A stretch of DNA of 64,000 nt, from positions 315,226-379,225 of the forward strand of contig JAXMBK010000010.1 of NCBI GenBank assembly GCA_046349935.1. Reading direction: 5' to 3'. Positions 29,358-38,979 of the stretch are shown in pieces. A program made the position numbers and the translations under genes. Each line of letters begins with the position of its first letter. Position 1 is the stretch's first letter. The notes under the pieces were generated by a model. That model was not told where the DNA came from, searched no databases, and saw only the letters and a list, made by a program, of their open reading frames with translations. Origin of the DNA: CAIXSC01 sp046349935. Lineage in GTDB: Bacteria > Planctomycetota > Planctomycetia > Pirellulales > Pirellulaceae.

Positions 29358-30296
29358 ATGGCATTCGCCGCATCTTCTTCAGTTCGAACAGCGCAGCAAG
29401 TGCAGGTCGCGGCGAGCGACGAGCCGTCTTCGGCCGAGCGCGTTTCGCCGCGCGTCGGTCCCTGGCGACTGGTTTCGCTCGCGGGCGAAGGCGCTTGGAC
29501 GCGAGTGTACCGAGCTTCCCCGATGCGCTTCCCCGAATCGGCGCCGGCCGACTACGCGGTGAAGATGCTGCGTCCCGAGTATCAACACGATGCGTTGGCC
29601 GCTCGCTTGTTGCAGCGAGAGGAGTTGGTGGGGAGGCAAGTGACGCACCCGCATCTGGCGCCGGTGCTGTCATCGCGAATTGACCGCAAACCTTTTTTCG
29701 TGACGACGCCGTTCTTGGAAGGCGCTGTGTTGCGCGACTGCTTCGGGCCGCCGCCGCGGACGCCGCTGCCCGTGTCGGCGTCGTTATGGGTCGCGCGCCA
29801 GATCGCGGAGGCGCTGACGGCGTTGCACACGGCGGGTTGGCTGCATGGCGACGTGAAGCCAGGCAACATCTTCGTCGCCCCCACCGGCCACTCGACCCTC
29901 ATCGATCTCGGCTTTGCTCGCCGACTTGGTCCGCACCTCGACGCGCACGCCGTCCCCTGGGACCAATTGCAAGTGCTTGGGACGCCCGCTTACGCGGCGC
30001 CGGAGATTCACCACGCCGATCCGTCGACCGATCCAGCCTCGGACGTCTACAGTCTGGGCGTCGTCTTGTTCGAGATGTTGACCGGCCGTTGGCCATTCGA
30101 ACACGCCGACCCGCGGCGACTCGCCGCCGCTCACTGTCAAGATCCGCCGCCCGATCCTCGCGAGTTTGCCGCGCATCTTCCCGCCCGCGTGTCGCGCTTG
30201 GTTCTGCGGCTGCTCGCCAAACCGCCTGACGTTCGTCCGACCTCCTTCGAACTCGTCGACCGCCTAATCGACCTCGAAATCAGCACGCTCCCGTAG
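29358..30296 (+). CDS. Serine/threonine protein kinase, kinase domain only
   Basis: The 312-residue protein has a complete Hanks-type kinase core. It shows glycine loop LAGEGAWTRVYRA (about 41-53), ATP-binding Lys69 in YAVKML, catalytic loop HGDVKPGN (163-170, Asp165), a DLG in place of DFG (183-185), the APE-type AAPEIHH segment, and SDVYSLGVVLFEMLTGRWPF. No membrane helix or sensor domain follows, unlike many planctomycete kinases. A GTG directly precedes ATG 29358 and may be used instead. The last codons CCG TAG run into a family A hairpin that begins the 169-bp array. The partner is unknown. Confidence 0.88.
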   Translation: MAFAASSSVRTAQQVQVAASDEPSSAERVSPRVGPWRLVSLAGEGAWTRVYRASPMRFPESAPADYAVKMLRPEYQHDALAARLLQREELVGRQVTHPHLAPVLSSRIDRKPFFVTTPFLEGAVLRDCFGPPPRTPLPVSASLWVARQIAEALTALHTAGWLHGDVKPGNIFVAPTGHSTLIDLGFARRLGPHLDAHAVPWDQLQVLGTPAYAAPEIHHADPSTDPASDVYSLGVVLFEMLTGRWPFEHADPRRLAAAHCQDPPPDPREFAAHLPARVSRLVLRLLAKPPDVRPTSFELVDRLIDLEISTLP

Positions 30297-30976
30297 GACA
30301 GGCTTCCAGCCTGTCAGCACCGCAGGTGCGCGTGAGTCTCTTGTGCGCTGGTGGCGCGCGGCGCCGCCGGGCGGCGGCGCAACAGGCTGGAAGCCTGTTC
30401 TACGGCATGGCCCACGCCTCGTTAAGGAAGTCGGCGCGGATCACTTTGCCGGGCCAGACGGGGTTGGGAGGCTTCCAGCCTGTCAGCACCGAAGGTGCGC
30501 GTGAATCTCTTGTGCGCTGGTGGCGCGCGGCGCCGCCGGGCGGCGGCGTAACAGGCTGGAAGCCTGTTCTACGGCATGGCCCACGCCTCGTTAAAGAAGT
30601 CGGCGCGGATCACTTTGCCGGGCCAGACGGGGTTGGGAGGCTTCCAGCCTGTCAGCACCGCAGGTGCGCGTGAGTCTCTTGTGCGCTGGTGGCGCGCGGC
30701 GCCGCCGGGCGGCGGCGTAACAGGCTGGAAGCCTGTTCTACGGCATGGCCCACGCCTCGTTAAAGAAGTCGGCGCGGATCACTTTGCCGGGCCAGACGGG
30801 GTTGGGAGGCTTCCAGCCTGTCAGCACCGCAGGTGCGCGTGAATCTTTTGTGCGCTGGTGGCGCGCGGCGCCGCCGGGCGGCGGCGTAACAGGCTGGAAG
30901 CCTGTTCTACGGCATGGCCCACGCCTCGTTAAAGAAGTCGGCGCGGATCACTTTGCCGGGCCAGACGGGGTTGGGG
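30297..30976. repeat. Four tandem 169-bp units containing copies of a gene 3' end
   Basis: Units start at 30301, 30470, 30639 and 30808 with an exact 169-bp period and only a few differences. Each contains an inverted pair of family A half/whole elements, a GCGGCGCCGCCGGGCGGCGGC stem-forming core of GC-rich DNA, and about 65 bp matching the final codons of the minus-strand hydrolase (the part encoding VWPGKVIRADFFNEAWAMP). Only the fourth copy is the real gene end (stop TAG 30907-30909). The other three are untranslated tandem duplicates. Small open frames across the array are artefacts of the repeats. Confidence 0.92.
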
Positions 30977-32910
30977 GGAGTTGTGAGATCGATGATCGCC
31001 CAGTCGGGCAACACGGGGATCTGGCGCGCGTTGTTCAGGTGCGCGTAATCGCGGAAGGTGAAGCCGCTGTTGAGCACCACGTACCGTTTGGGGTTGAGCG
31101 GATTCGGGTAGATCGCGATCAAGGCGTGGCGGTCGCCGGCGTAACTGTCGGTCCCCACGCGAATCGCTTCCTGCTTCCACTCGATCGGCAGCTTGTCGGC
31201 GATCTTCGCCAAGATCTTGTTGCTCGACGGGTCGCCCCACAGGATCAGGTGGTGAGCGGCCAGGTCGTCGTCGGTCACCTGCACGTCTTCTTTCACTCGA
31301 GCGTTCCCGCGGAAGTGACGACGCCAGTGTTCGACCGCGCGCTCCATCTCTGACTCCACCCATACCGCCGTCGTCTCGTGCCATGCGGGGCCCGTGGGAT
31401 GGACGAATAAGAACGAGTCCATGAACGCATCGTCGATGGGGCCTTGCAGGTTGTGCGACTTTCGGAGCCCCGCGGCGCGAACGCCTTCGCGCCAAGTTGT
31501 TCCTTCTCGATGCATCGACAACGTCCACGACCGATCGGTCGCGGGGTGGGGACCCACGACGGCGACGCCGTCGATCGTCACGGTCACCGGCCGCCGCGGA
31601 TCGAACGGCGACTCGCCCGGCTCAAACTGCAGCGTGAGCGCCGCGACATTCGTGGTTTGAACTTGGATCGAGTTGGCTGCGCGATCGAACGACGCGCGCA
31701 CGCGAGCTTGCTCCCAGTGGCGTCCCAACTCGTCGACGACCACCCAATGCAGCTGGTTGTACTTCAGGGTGTAGGTGACGAACTGCAGTTGGTCGGGAGT
31801 GTGGTCGCGACCGCGGCGAGCGAGCGACGCGAGTCGCCGTTCGACTTCGTCGCGTGCCGCGGGATGATAACTGTGCCCCGTTTTGGGACCGATGATGTGC
31901 GTCAGCCGCAGGTTTTCCTTCGCGAGCGCCGCTTCCATGACGTCGGCCGCTTGCTTCTGCGAATCGTCTTCACCGCTGTAGGCGACGGTGGGCAAGTGCG
32001 CCAGATTGGCGGCCCAACGGTTGCAGTCGTACAGATTCCATAACGATTGTTCCCACGGAGTCGGCGCTAACGTCTCCTTTTGGAACACGCGCAGAAACTC
32101 GGGCGTCTCCGAAAACCCTGCGCCGGGGTTCGCCGCGAAGAAGCGGTCGGGGTAGTGGACCGCAAAGTGCCATGCGCCGGCGCCGCCCATCGAAAAGCCG
32201 CGCACCGCGATCCGATCGTCGTCGATGCGGTAGCGTCGCCGAGCCGACTCGAGCGCCTCCAGCACATCGACTTCGCCCGCCAGCTTGAACGCATTGTTCC
32301 AGCGACCGTAGGGATGCAAAACGAACGCGTCCGCCGGCGCGAACGTACCCACGTTCGCCGCACGGTCGCGCAAGAAATTCACCTCCGTCAGCACTTCGCC
32401 GCGACCGTGGAACCAGAGGTCGAGTCGATGGCGGCCGGCGCCCTTCTCGGAATAGCTGGCGGGGACGACCATGCCGTATGGCTGGACGGAACCGTCCAGA
32501 CGCGAGACGTAGCCGCGCACGACCAAGCCCGTCGCGGCATTCCAGGGCGCCTGTCCCTTGAGCAACTGGTCGCCGCGTTCGAGCCCGATCTGCAGCAGCT
32601 TGAGCGCGTCGTCGATTTCCTTGGGTTGATGAAACTCTTGATGCTTCAGCGCATCATGCACCGCCTTGTGGTAGATCGCGACGTCCGGCCACAGCTCGCG
32701 CGTCAGCGGGTCGGTCTTCTTCCGCAGCTCGGCCACCACAGGCTCGAGTCTCTTCAGGCCCTCTTCGAGCGCTGCCCGTTTGTCGGCCGGGACTTCAACC
32801 CCCAGCTTGGGCAAGCGGCGCACGTTTTGGGGAATGTTGTCCGCCGGCCCGTCGGCGCACGCGGTCGCCGCGACCAACATCATCCACGCTACGATCACCG
32901 CCTGTCGCAT
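30907..32910 (-). CDS. Secreted prolyl-oligopeptidase-like serine hydrolase
   Basis: The 667-residue protein has a signal peptide (about 1-19). A helical N-terminal part precedes an alpha/beta-hydrolase domain whose nucleophile elbow is GFSMGGAGA (Ser near 241). PTVAYSGEDD and TGHSYHP supply the likely Asp/His region. A beta-rich C-terminal domain of about 280 residues follows. The pattern fits the peptidase S9/esterase group common among planctomycete secreted hydrolases; peptide versus ester substrate cannot be told. Its 3' terminus has been tandemly copied three times downstream, and the last codons are CCG TAG in a family A repeat. Confidence 0.8.
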   Translation of the reverse strand: MRQAVIVAWMMLVAATACADGPADNIPQNVRRLPKLGVEVPADKRAALEEGLKRLEPVVAELRKKTDPLTRELWPDVAIYHKAVHDALKHQEFHQPKEIDDALKLLQIGLERGDQLLKGQAPWNAATGLVVRGYVSRLDGSVQPYGMVVPASYSEKGAGRHRLDLWFHGRGEVLTEVNFLRDRAANVGTFAPADAFVLHPYGRWNNAFKLAGEVDVLEALESARRRYRIDDDRIAVRGFSMGGAGAWHFAVHYPDRFFAANPGAGFSETPEFLRVFQKETLAPTPWEQSLWNLYDCNRWAANLAHLPTVAYSGEDDSQKQAADVMEAALAKENLRLTHIIGPKTGHSYHPAARDEVERRLASLARRGRDHTPDQLQFVTYTLKYNQLHWVVVDELGRHWEQARVRASFDRAANSIQVQTTNVAALTLQFEPGESPFDPRRPVTVTIDGVAVVGPHPATDRSWTLSMHREGTTWREGVRAAGLRKSHNLQGPIDDAFMDSFLFVHPTGPAWHETTAVWVESEMERAVEHWRRHFRGNARVKEDVQVTDDDLAAHHLILWGDPSSNKILAKIADKLPIEWKQEAIRVGTDSYAGDRHALIAIYPNPLNPKRYVVLNSGFTFRDYAHLNNARQIPVLPDWAIIDLTTPPNPVWPGKVIRADFFNEAWAMP

Positions 32911-32973
32911 GAGTCTGACTTTCTGTCTGGAGTCTGCCTGGATAGAGCGTCATCGCCGGCCGTGCCGCGCGAC

Positions 32974-34317
32974 TTACGCTCCCTTTTCGACGCGATAGAG
33001 TGCGTGTTCCGTGCGAACGTAGATCGCGCGGTCGACGGCGGCCGGCGTCGCCATCACGGCGCCGTCGGTCGTGTTGGTCGCAAGGATCTTGAACATCTTG
33101 CCCGGCGCGAGCACGAAGACTTGCCCTTCGCGGTTGCCGACGTAGATGCGGCCGTCGGCGTACAGCGGCGACGAGCAAAAATTGCCGCCCAGCCGTTCGC
33201 TCCAGTGAACCTGGCCGGTGCGTGCATCAAGACACGTGGCGACCCCCTTGTCGCTCACCATGTACAGTTCGTCGCCGACGGCCAACGGCGACGGCATCTG
33301 AGGGGCGCCTTTCTTCGCGCGCCACGCAATCTCGGGCGTCGTCGTCCCATCTCCCAGTCGCACCGCGAGCAGTTCCGGCTGCATAAAGCTGGTGCTCATA
33401 TACAGCATGCCATGAGCGACGACGGGGCGCGGCACGATCGAGAAGCCCAGGACGCCGTAGTTGAGTTTCCAGAGTTCGCGGCCGGTGGCCGGATCGTAGG
33501 CGTAAAGCCAGTCGGCGGCGGGAGAGAACAAAACGTTGCGGCCTTCAATCTCCTGGATGATCGGCGTGCCGTAGGCCTTCTTCAGCTGCGGGTTTTCGTT
33601 GAGCGTCCCGCTGCGGTCGGTGCGCCAAGCGACTTTGCCTGTGCGTTTGTCGAGTGCGACGAGGTACTGCACGTCGCTGCCGTCGCAGTGGAAGATCAGC
33701 AAGTCGCGGAACAACACGGGCGTGCTTCCCGGGCCATTCTCGTGCTTGAGATGCAGTTCCTGATTCGACCAATCAACCTTGCGCGAGGCGGCGTCGATGC
33801 ACGCCGTACCGTTGGTTCCGAAGTGGCAATAGAGCTTGCCCGCTTCCAGGATCGGCGACGGCGAAGCGTACGAATTCAGCGAGTGGATCGGGTCGGGGTC
33901 CTTCACCTTGAACAATTCCAAGTCGGCGACGACCTTCCCCGTCGCTCGATCCACGGCGATCGCTCGCAGCGTCACCACGCCGGCGTAGTTCAGCGGTTGG
34001 TTGTTGCCGGCCGCTTCGGCCTTTTTCTTCTTTTCCTCTTCCGTGAGCGGCGTTTCGACGGCGGTAGTGAGCCAGATGGTCGATTCGTCCATGACGGGGG
34101 ACGACCAGCCGCGTCCCGGGATCGCCGTCTTCCAGGTCACGTTTTGCTTGTCGTTCCATTCGACCGGCAAGTCCTTCGCGGTCGTGGCGTGTCCCTGTCC
34201 GCCGGGGCCGCGCCATTGCGTCCAGTCGGCCGCCTCGACTGCGACCGTGGCGATGCCCGCTAGGCATAGTGATCCAGCAAAACTCGACACCCAACGCGAC
34301 CAACGCACGACGTTCAT
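32974..34317 (-). CDS. PQQ-like beta-propeller repeat protein, secreted
   Basis: The 447-residue protein has a signal peptide (MNVVRWSRWVSSFAGSLCLA onward) followed by DWTQWRGPGGQGHA, the characteristic opening of planctomycete PQQ-binding-like (outer membrane BamB-type) propellers. Repeated blades carry motifs such as GKVAWRTDRSGT, GRELWKLNYG and GQVHWSERLGG. No catalytic residues of a true quinoprotein dehydrogenase are evident, so a binding or scaffolding role is equally possible. ATG 34317 was chosen because it begins the signal peptide; the frame is open for 23 more codons. It lies 63 bp upstream of the serine hydrolase on the same strand, so co-transcription is plausible. Confidence 0.85.
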   Translation of the reverse strand: MNVVRWSRWVSSFAGSLCLAGIATVAVEAADWTQWRGPGGQGHATTAKDLPVEWNDKQNVTWKTAIPGRGWSSPVMDESTIWLTTAVETPLTEEEKKKKAEAAGNNQPLNYAGVVTLRAIAVDRATGKVVADLELFKVKDPDPIHSLNSYASPSPILEAGKLYCHFGTNGTACIDAASRKVDWSNQELHLKHENGPGSTPVLFRDLLIFHCDGSDVQYLVALDKRTGKVAWRTDRSGTLNENPQLKKAYGTPIIQEIEGRNVLFSPAADWLYAYDPATGRELWKLNYGVLGFSIVPRPVVAHGMLYMSTSFMQPELLAVRLGDGTTTPEIAWRAKKGAPQMPSPLAVGDELYMVSDKGVATCLDARTGQVHWSERLGGNFCSSPLYADGRIYVGNREGQVFVLAPGKMFKILATNTTDGAVMATPAAVDRAIYVRTEHALYRVEKGA

Positions 34318-34482
34318 GAGGCGGGACTCCAGGCGGGACTTCAAAACGGGGACCCTCACGATAGCAGCCCCGCCCTGACGGCTCAAGAATCGACGGGACG
34401 GCCCGTTCCGCGATCGGCCGCGCCCGATTCTAATTCAGGCCATGGTTTCCCCGTCCGATTCGTCCGCCGACCGTCCCCGCTG

Positions 34483-36312
34483 ATGCCGACCGTTTCGTCG
34501 AACTGGCAACTGATCCGTCGCCTCTTGGAGATGAGTTGGCGTTATCGCTGGGGCTGCATCCAGTTGCTGGTCCTGCAGGGCGCCCTGCTCTTCACGGCGC
34601 TCGGAGGCGTTCAATTGGGCGGCGTGGGCATCGACGTGGTGCGCTTTCATCTCGGGGAATCCGCGTCGCCGCCGCACATGCCGTGGGGCCGGCCGCTGCC
34701 CGCCGATTGGTCGGCGCAAGTCCAAGTGACCAGCGTCGCGGCAGGCATCCTGTCGCTGGCGTTGATCCGAGCTTGGCTGAATTACGTCTATGCTGTGCAA
34801 GCCGGAAAGTTGGTCCACGAACAAATCGTGGTCGACCTGCGCGCCGCCGTTTACGACAAACTCCAGCGACTCAGCTTCCGCTTCTTCGACGCGCAAGCCA
34901 GCGGTTCCATCATCAATCGCGTTACGGGCGACGTGCAGGCGGTCCGAGCGTTCGTCGACGGCGTACTCATCCAGTTCGTGATCCTGGTTTTGTCGCTGGC
35001 GTGCTACGTCGGCTATATGCTGAGCCTCGACGTGGGACTGACCGTCGCGTGTCTCGCCACGACGCCCCTGTTGTGGTGGCTGACCGTGCGCTTCTCGCGA
35101 GAAGTGCGACCGCAATACGATCGCAACCGCGAGCTGGTCGATCGCATGATCTTGGTGCTCAGCGAAAATCTACAAGGGGCGGCGGTGGTGCGCGGGTTTG
35201 GAAGGGAACGCGAGGAGATCGCCAAGTTCGCGCGTGCGAATCGCGAAGTACAAGATCAACAGCGGGCCGTCTTTTGGAAGGTCTCGATCTTTGCGCCGAT
35301 CGTCCAGCAACTGACGCATCTCAATCTCATCATCTTGGTCGTCTACGGCGGCTACCTTGTCGCACAAGACCGTCTGCCGCTCGGCGCCGGCCTTGTCGTC
35401 TTCGCCGGTCTCTTGCAGCAGTTCTCCAGCCAAGTCGGGCAGCTTTCCACAATCGCCAACAGCGTGCAGCAAAGCCTCAGCGGCGCGCGGCGCGTGTTCG
35501 AGATTCTTGATACGCCCGTGGAGATTCAGAACAGCGAGCGGCCGCAGCGATTGGAGCGAGCCGCAGGGCGAATCGAATTTGAGCGCGTCGAATTCGCCTA
35601 CGCACCAGGTCGACCGGTGCTGCGCGACGTGACGTTTCAAGTCGCCCCGGGTCAGAAGGTTGCACTGCTGGGCGCGGCCGGCGCGGGAAAGTCGACGCTG
35701 TTAAGCCTGGTGGCGCGCTTCTACGATCCGACTCAAGGCTGCGTTCGGATCGACGGTCACGACGTCCGGACGCTCGACCTAGCCGACCTCCGCCGCACGC
35801 TCGGATTCGTCTTCCAAGAAAGCTTCTTGTTCAGCAACACGATCGCCGCCAACATCGCCTTCGGGCATCCTGAGGCGACTCGCGAGCAAATCGAACGTGC
35901 GGCCAAGATTGCGGCGGCCGACGAGTTTATCGAACGATTGCCCGAGCGTTATGACACGGTGCTGGGCGAGTACGGCTATAACCTGTCGGGCGGACAGCGG
36001 CAACGGTTGGCGATCGCCCGCGCCGTGCTGCTCGACCCGCCCATCTTGCTGCTCGACGACCCGGCCGCCGCGCTCGATTCGCAAACCGAACGCGAGATTC
36101 TGACGTCGCTGCAACAAGCAACCGCCCAGCGCACGACGCTCATCATCGCGCATCGGCTTCGCACGCTTCGCGACGCCGATCTGGTGGTCGTGTTGGAGGA
36201 GGGGCGAGTGACTCAGATGGGGCGCCACGACGATCTGTTCGCCAGTTCGGGACATTACCGCGAGGTGGCGTTGAGTCAGCTGGAACCGGGACGCAGGGAG
36301 TCGCCATCATGA
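34483..36312 (+). CDS. ABC exporter half, subunit with degenerate Walker B (heterodimer partner 1)
   Basis: The 609-residue fused permease-ATPase has a six-helix exporter domain (about 15-340) and a nucleotide-binding domain with Walker A GAAGAGKST (397-405), canonical signature LSGGQ (501-505) and H-loop IIAHR. The catalytic glutamate after Walker B is replaced: LLLDDPAAALD has Asp526. Such a change marks the degenerate site of asymmetric heterodimeric exporters. The next gene overlaps by 4 bp and carries the complementary pattern (normal Glu, altered signature). The pair should form one exporter of lipid, peptide or drug-like substrates in the inner membrane; the substrate is unknown. Confidence 0.92.
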   Translation: MPTVSSNWQLIRRLLEMSWRYRWGCIQLLVLQGALLFTALGGVQLGGVGIDVVRFHLGESASPPHMPWGRPLPADWSAQVQVTSVAAGILSLALIRAWLNYVYAVQAGKLVHEQIVVDLRAAVYDKLQRLSFRFFDAQASGSIINRVTGDVQAVRAFVDGVLIQFVILVLSLACYVGYMLSLDVGLTVACLATTPLLWWLTVRFSREVRPQYDRNRELVDRMILVLSENLQGAAVVRGFGREREEIAKFARANREVQDQQRAVFWKVSIFAPIVQQLTHLNLIILVVYGGYLVAQDRLPLGAGLVVFAGLLQQFSSQVGQLSTIANSVQQSLSGARRVFEILDTPVEIQNSERPQRLERAAGRIEFERVEFAYAPGRPVLRDVTFQVAPGQKVALLGAAGAGKSTLLSLVARFYDPTQGCVRIDGHDVRTLDLADLRRTLGFVFQESFLFSNTIAANIAFGHPEATREQIERAAKIAAADEFIERLPERYDTVLGEYGYNLSGGQRQRLAIARAVLLDPPILLLDDPAAALDSQTEREILTSLQQATAQRTTLIIAHRLRTLRDADLVVVLEEGRVTQMGRHDDLFASSGHYREVALSQLEPGRRESPS

Positions 36313-38108
36313 ACGTGTCGCTCGTACGCGTAGCGCGCGATCCCGATCGCGAGGCCGACTCCCGGCCGCTCGACATGCAGTTGATCCGCCGGCTGCTGGG
36401 CTACATGCGTCCCTACGCGACGCAACGCAACGTCTTGTTGGTGTGCGTCGTCTTGCGCGCCATTCAATTGCCCGCACTGGCCTGGGCGCTCGGCGCGGTC
36501 GTCAACGGTCCCATCGCTCGTCAGGCGCCGCTGGCCGACATCGCGACCGGCGCCGCCGGCGTGCTGCTGTTGGGATTGTTCACGCACTACACGTTTCACT
36601 TCCGCTACCGGCTGGCGCTCGAACTGGGCGAGTACGTGATTCACGATCTGCGGCAGCAATTGTTCGAGCACCTGCAGCGGCTGCCGATGAGCTACTTCAA
36701 TCGGACGAAGGCGGGGCGCGTGATCAGCCGCATGACGAGCGATTGCGAGGCGATGCGAATCGGCGTGCAAGATGTGCTGTTTGTGAGTCTCGTCGGCGGC
36801 GGGCAGATGTTTTTCGCCGCGGCCGTCATGGCGTGGTACGACTTGGTTTTGTTCTCATTGATCGCCGCCATGACCCCGATCCTGTGGTGGTTGAATCACT
36901 TCTTTCGCCGACGGTTGAGCACCGCGTATCGCGACGTGCAGGAGAGCTTCAGTCGCGTGACCGCGACGCTCGCGGAATCGGTCGCCGGCATTCGTGTGAC
37001 GCAGGGGTTTGTGCGCGAAAAAGTCAACGCTGGGTTGTTTCAGTCGCTGGTGGAAGATCATGCGCGCTACAACATGAGCGCTGCGCGAACGGCCGGCGTT
37101 TTCACGCCCCTGCTGGAATTCAACAGCCAAGCGTTTCTGGCGGCGCTGCTGGTGGTTGGCGGATATCGCGCGCTGCGACCTGACATTGCGATGCCGACTG
37201 GCGACTTGATTCAGTTCTTCTTCCTAGCGGGCATTTTTTTCAGCCCGATCCAGATCTTAGGGAATCAGTACAACCAAGCGCTCACCGCCATGGCCGGCGC
37301 CGAACGCGTCTTCCGGTTGCTCGACACGCCGCCCGATTGGACGGACGCCGTCGATGCCAGTCCGCTGCCGCCGCTGCGCGGGCGCGTGGAATTTCGCGAC
37401 GTACGGTTCGGCTACGACCCAACGCAACCCGTCCTCCAAGACATCTCGTTCATCGCCGAGCCGGGGCAGACGGTGGCGCTGGTGGGGCACACGGGGAGCG
37501 GCAAGTCGACCATCATCAATCTGCTGGCTCGTTTCTATCTGCCCGACGCCGGCCTATTGCTGCTCGATGAAGTCGACGTCCGCAGCATTACCGCCGACTC
37601 GCTGCACCATCAACTGGGACTCGTGTTGCAACAGAACTTTCTCTTCACCGGCAGCGTGCGGGAAAATCTGCGATTTGGACGCCCGGACGCGACAGACGAG
37701 CAGATTTGGGAGGCGCTGGGGCGGCTGGAGTGTCGCGACCTGTTCGAGTCGTTGCCGCAGGGCTTGGAGACGGAGGTGGGCGAACGGGGCGGGAGGCTGT
37801 CATTGGGGCAGCGGCAATTGGTCTGTTTCGCCCGCGCGTTACTGGCCGATCCGCGAATCCTGATTCTGGACGAAGCCACGAGCGCCGTCGACACGTTGAC
37901 GGAGCGTCGCATCCAGCGAGCTCTCGAGAAGCTGCTGGCGGGACGCACCAGCTTCGTGGTGGCGCATCGCTTGAGCACGATCCGCAACGCGGAACTGGTG
38001 TTGGTGATCGACCAGGGACGCATCGTGCAGCGCGGCAGTCACGCCTCGCTGATCGACGTCGCCGGACCCTACGCCGACCTGTGCCGTGAGTTCTTCACCA
38101 TCCGTTAG
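36309..38108 (+). CDS. ABC exporter half, subunit with canonical Walker B (heterodimer partner 2)
   Basis: The 599-residue partner has a six-helix membrane domain and an ATPase domain with Walker A GHTGSGKST (393-401), ILILDEATSAVD with catalytic Glu522, and H-loop VVAHR. The signature is altered to LSLGQ (497-501) from LSGGQ. Combined with the preceding subunit, one composite site (Walker of this subunit plus LSGGQ of the other) is fully canonical and the second is degenerate at two places, as known for TM287/288- and BmrCD-type exporters. The ATGA overlap implies coupled, equimolar synthesis. The stop codon overlaps that of the convergent dehydrogenase gene within the four bases TTAG. Confidence 0.92.
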   Translation: MNVSLVRVARDPDREADSRPLDMQLIRRLLGYMRPYATQRNVLLVCVVLRAIQLPALAWALGAVVNGPIARQAPLADIATGAAGVLLLGLFTHYTFHFRYRLALELGEYVIHDLRQQLFEHLQRLPMSYFNRTKAGRVISRMTSDCEAMRIGVQDVLFVSLVGGGQMFFAAAVMAWYDLVLFSLIAAMTPILWWLNHFFRRRLSTAYRDVQESFSRVTATLAESVAGIRVTQGFVREKVNAGLFQSLVEDHARYNMSAARTAGVFTPLLEFNSQAFLAALLVVGGYRALRPDIAMPTGDLIQFFFLAGIFFSPIQILGNQYNQALTAMAGAERVFRLLDTPPDWTDAVDASPLPPLRGRVEFRDVRFGYDPTQPVLQDISFIAEPGQTVALVGHTGSGKSTIINLLARFYLPDAGLLLLDEVDVRSITADSLHHQLGLVLQQNFLFTGSVRENLRFGRPDATDEQIWEALGRLECRDLFESLPQGLETEVGERGGRLSLGQRQLVCFARALLADPRILILDEATSAVDTLTERRIQRALEKLLAGRTSFVVAHRLSTIRNAELVLVIDQGRIVQRGSHASLIDVAGPYADLCREFFTIR

Positions 38109-38914
38109 ACGCCGGGGACCGGGCGGACGGAACCGCCGCCGTTGAGCGCCATGTTGCCGCCGTCCATGGGGATGAGTGCGCCGGTGATCCATGAGGAAGC
38201 GTCGGAGGCGAGAAACACGGACAATCCGCAGATGTCGTTGGGCTGGCCGAGTCGACCGGCGGGGATGCCGCGGAGGTAGGTCGGCTTCAGGTTCGCGTCG
38301 GCCGCCATCCGCGCCTCAAGACTCGGGTTGGTCACCTGCGCCGGCAGGATCGCGTTGACGCGCACGCCGGCGGACGCCCATTCGGTGCTGAGTTCGCGAG
38401 TCATCTGGACGACGGCGCCCATCGCCATGCTGTAGGCGATGTGGCCGCGGCCGAGCGCGGTGAGACTGGCGAGCGACCCGATGTTGATGATGCTGCCGCG
38501 GCGTTGGGCGAGCATGCGTCGGCCCGCTTGCTGACAGCTCGCAAACCGTCCGAGCACCAGGTTGTCGAACACTTGGCGGACTTGATCGAGCGTGATGTCT
38601 TCGGGGCGGGCGAGGATGCCGTCGCCGGCGACGTTGCCCAGCACGTCGATGCGGCCGAACTCTCGATCCAGCAACGCATACAACTTTTCGATCTCTTCCG
38701 CCTTCGACACATCGCAGCTGGCGACGAGCGCCTTGCGCCCCAGGCCGGCGACGTCGTGCGCGGTTTGTTCGGCGCCGGCCGCGTTGCGATCGACGGCCAA
38801 GATGTCGGCGCCGGCGTCGGCGAGCGCCAGCGCCATCGCGCGACCCAGTCCCTGCGCCGCTCCCGTCACCAACGCCACTCGACCAGTCAAATCAAACAGT
38901 TCATTCACGGGCAT
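38105..38914 (-). CDS. Short-chain dehydrogenase/reductase lacking the catalytic lysine
   Basis: The 269-residue protein has the classical SDR fold: cofactor motif TGAAQGLG (17-24), acidic VDRN after the second strand suggesting NAD preference, Ser147 in NIGSLAS, Tyr161, and the C-terminal ITGALIPMDGGNMALNGG. The YxxxK active site reads YSMAM, so the essential lysine is Met165, and the usual NNAG is GNVAG. The substitution is in the DNA (codon ATG), not a frameshift. The enzyme may be inactive, use altered chemistry, or have a binding role. ATG 38914 begins the conserved N-terminus; an upstream in-frame ATG at 38983 would overlap the neighbouring gene. Confidence 0.88.
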   Translation of the reverse strand: MPVNELFDLTGRVALVTGAAQGLGRAMALALADAGADILAVDRNAAGAEQTAHDVAGLGRKALVASCDVSKAEEIEKLYALLDREFGRIDVLGNVAGDGILARPEDITLDQVRQVFDNLVLGRFASCQQAGRRMLAQRRGSIINIGSLASLTALGRGHIAYSMAMGAVVQMTRELSTEWASAGVRVNAILPAQVTNPSLEARMAADANLKPTYLRGIPAGRLGQPNDICGLSVFLASDASSWITGALIPMDGGNMALNGGGSVRPVPGV

Positions 38915-38979
38915 CGACGCGATTCCTAGATTGAGAGGGCTGACGCTGGCGAGGAGCAGACGCTGGCTGGGGGGGAGGC

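Noticed and set aside
30326..31353. Several near-identical open frames (MAHASLKKSARITL-type) across the 169-bp array
   Set aside because: They are produced by reading the tandem repeat and the reversed end of the hydrolase gene; they have no ribosome sites and no independent coding signal.
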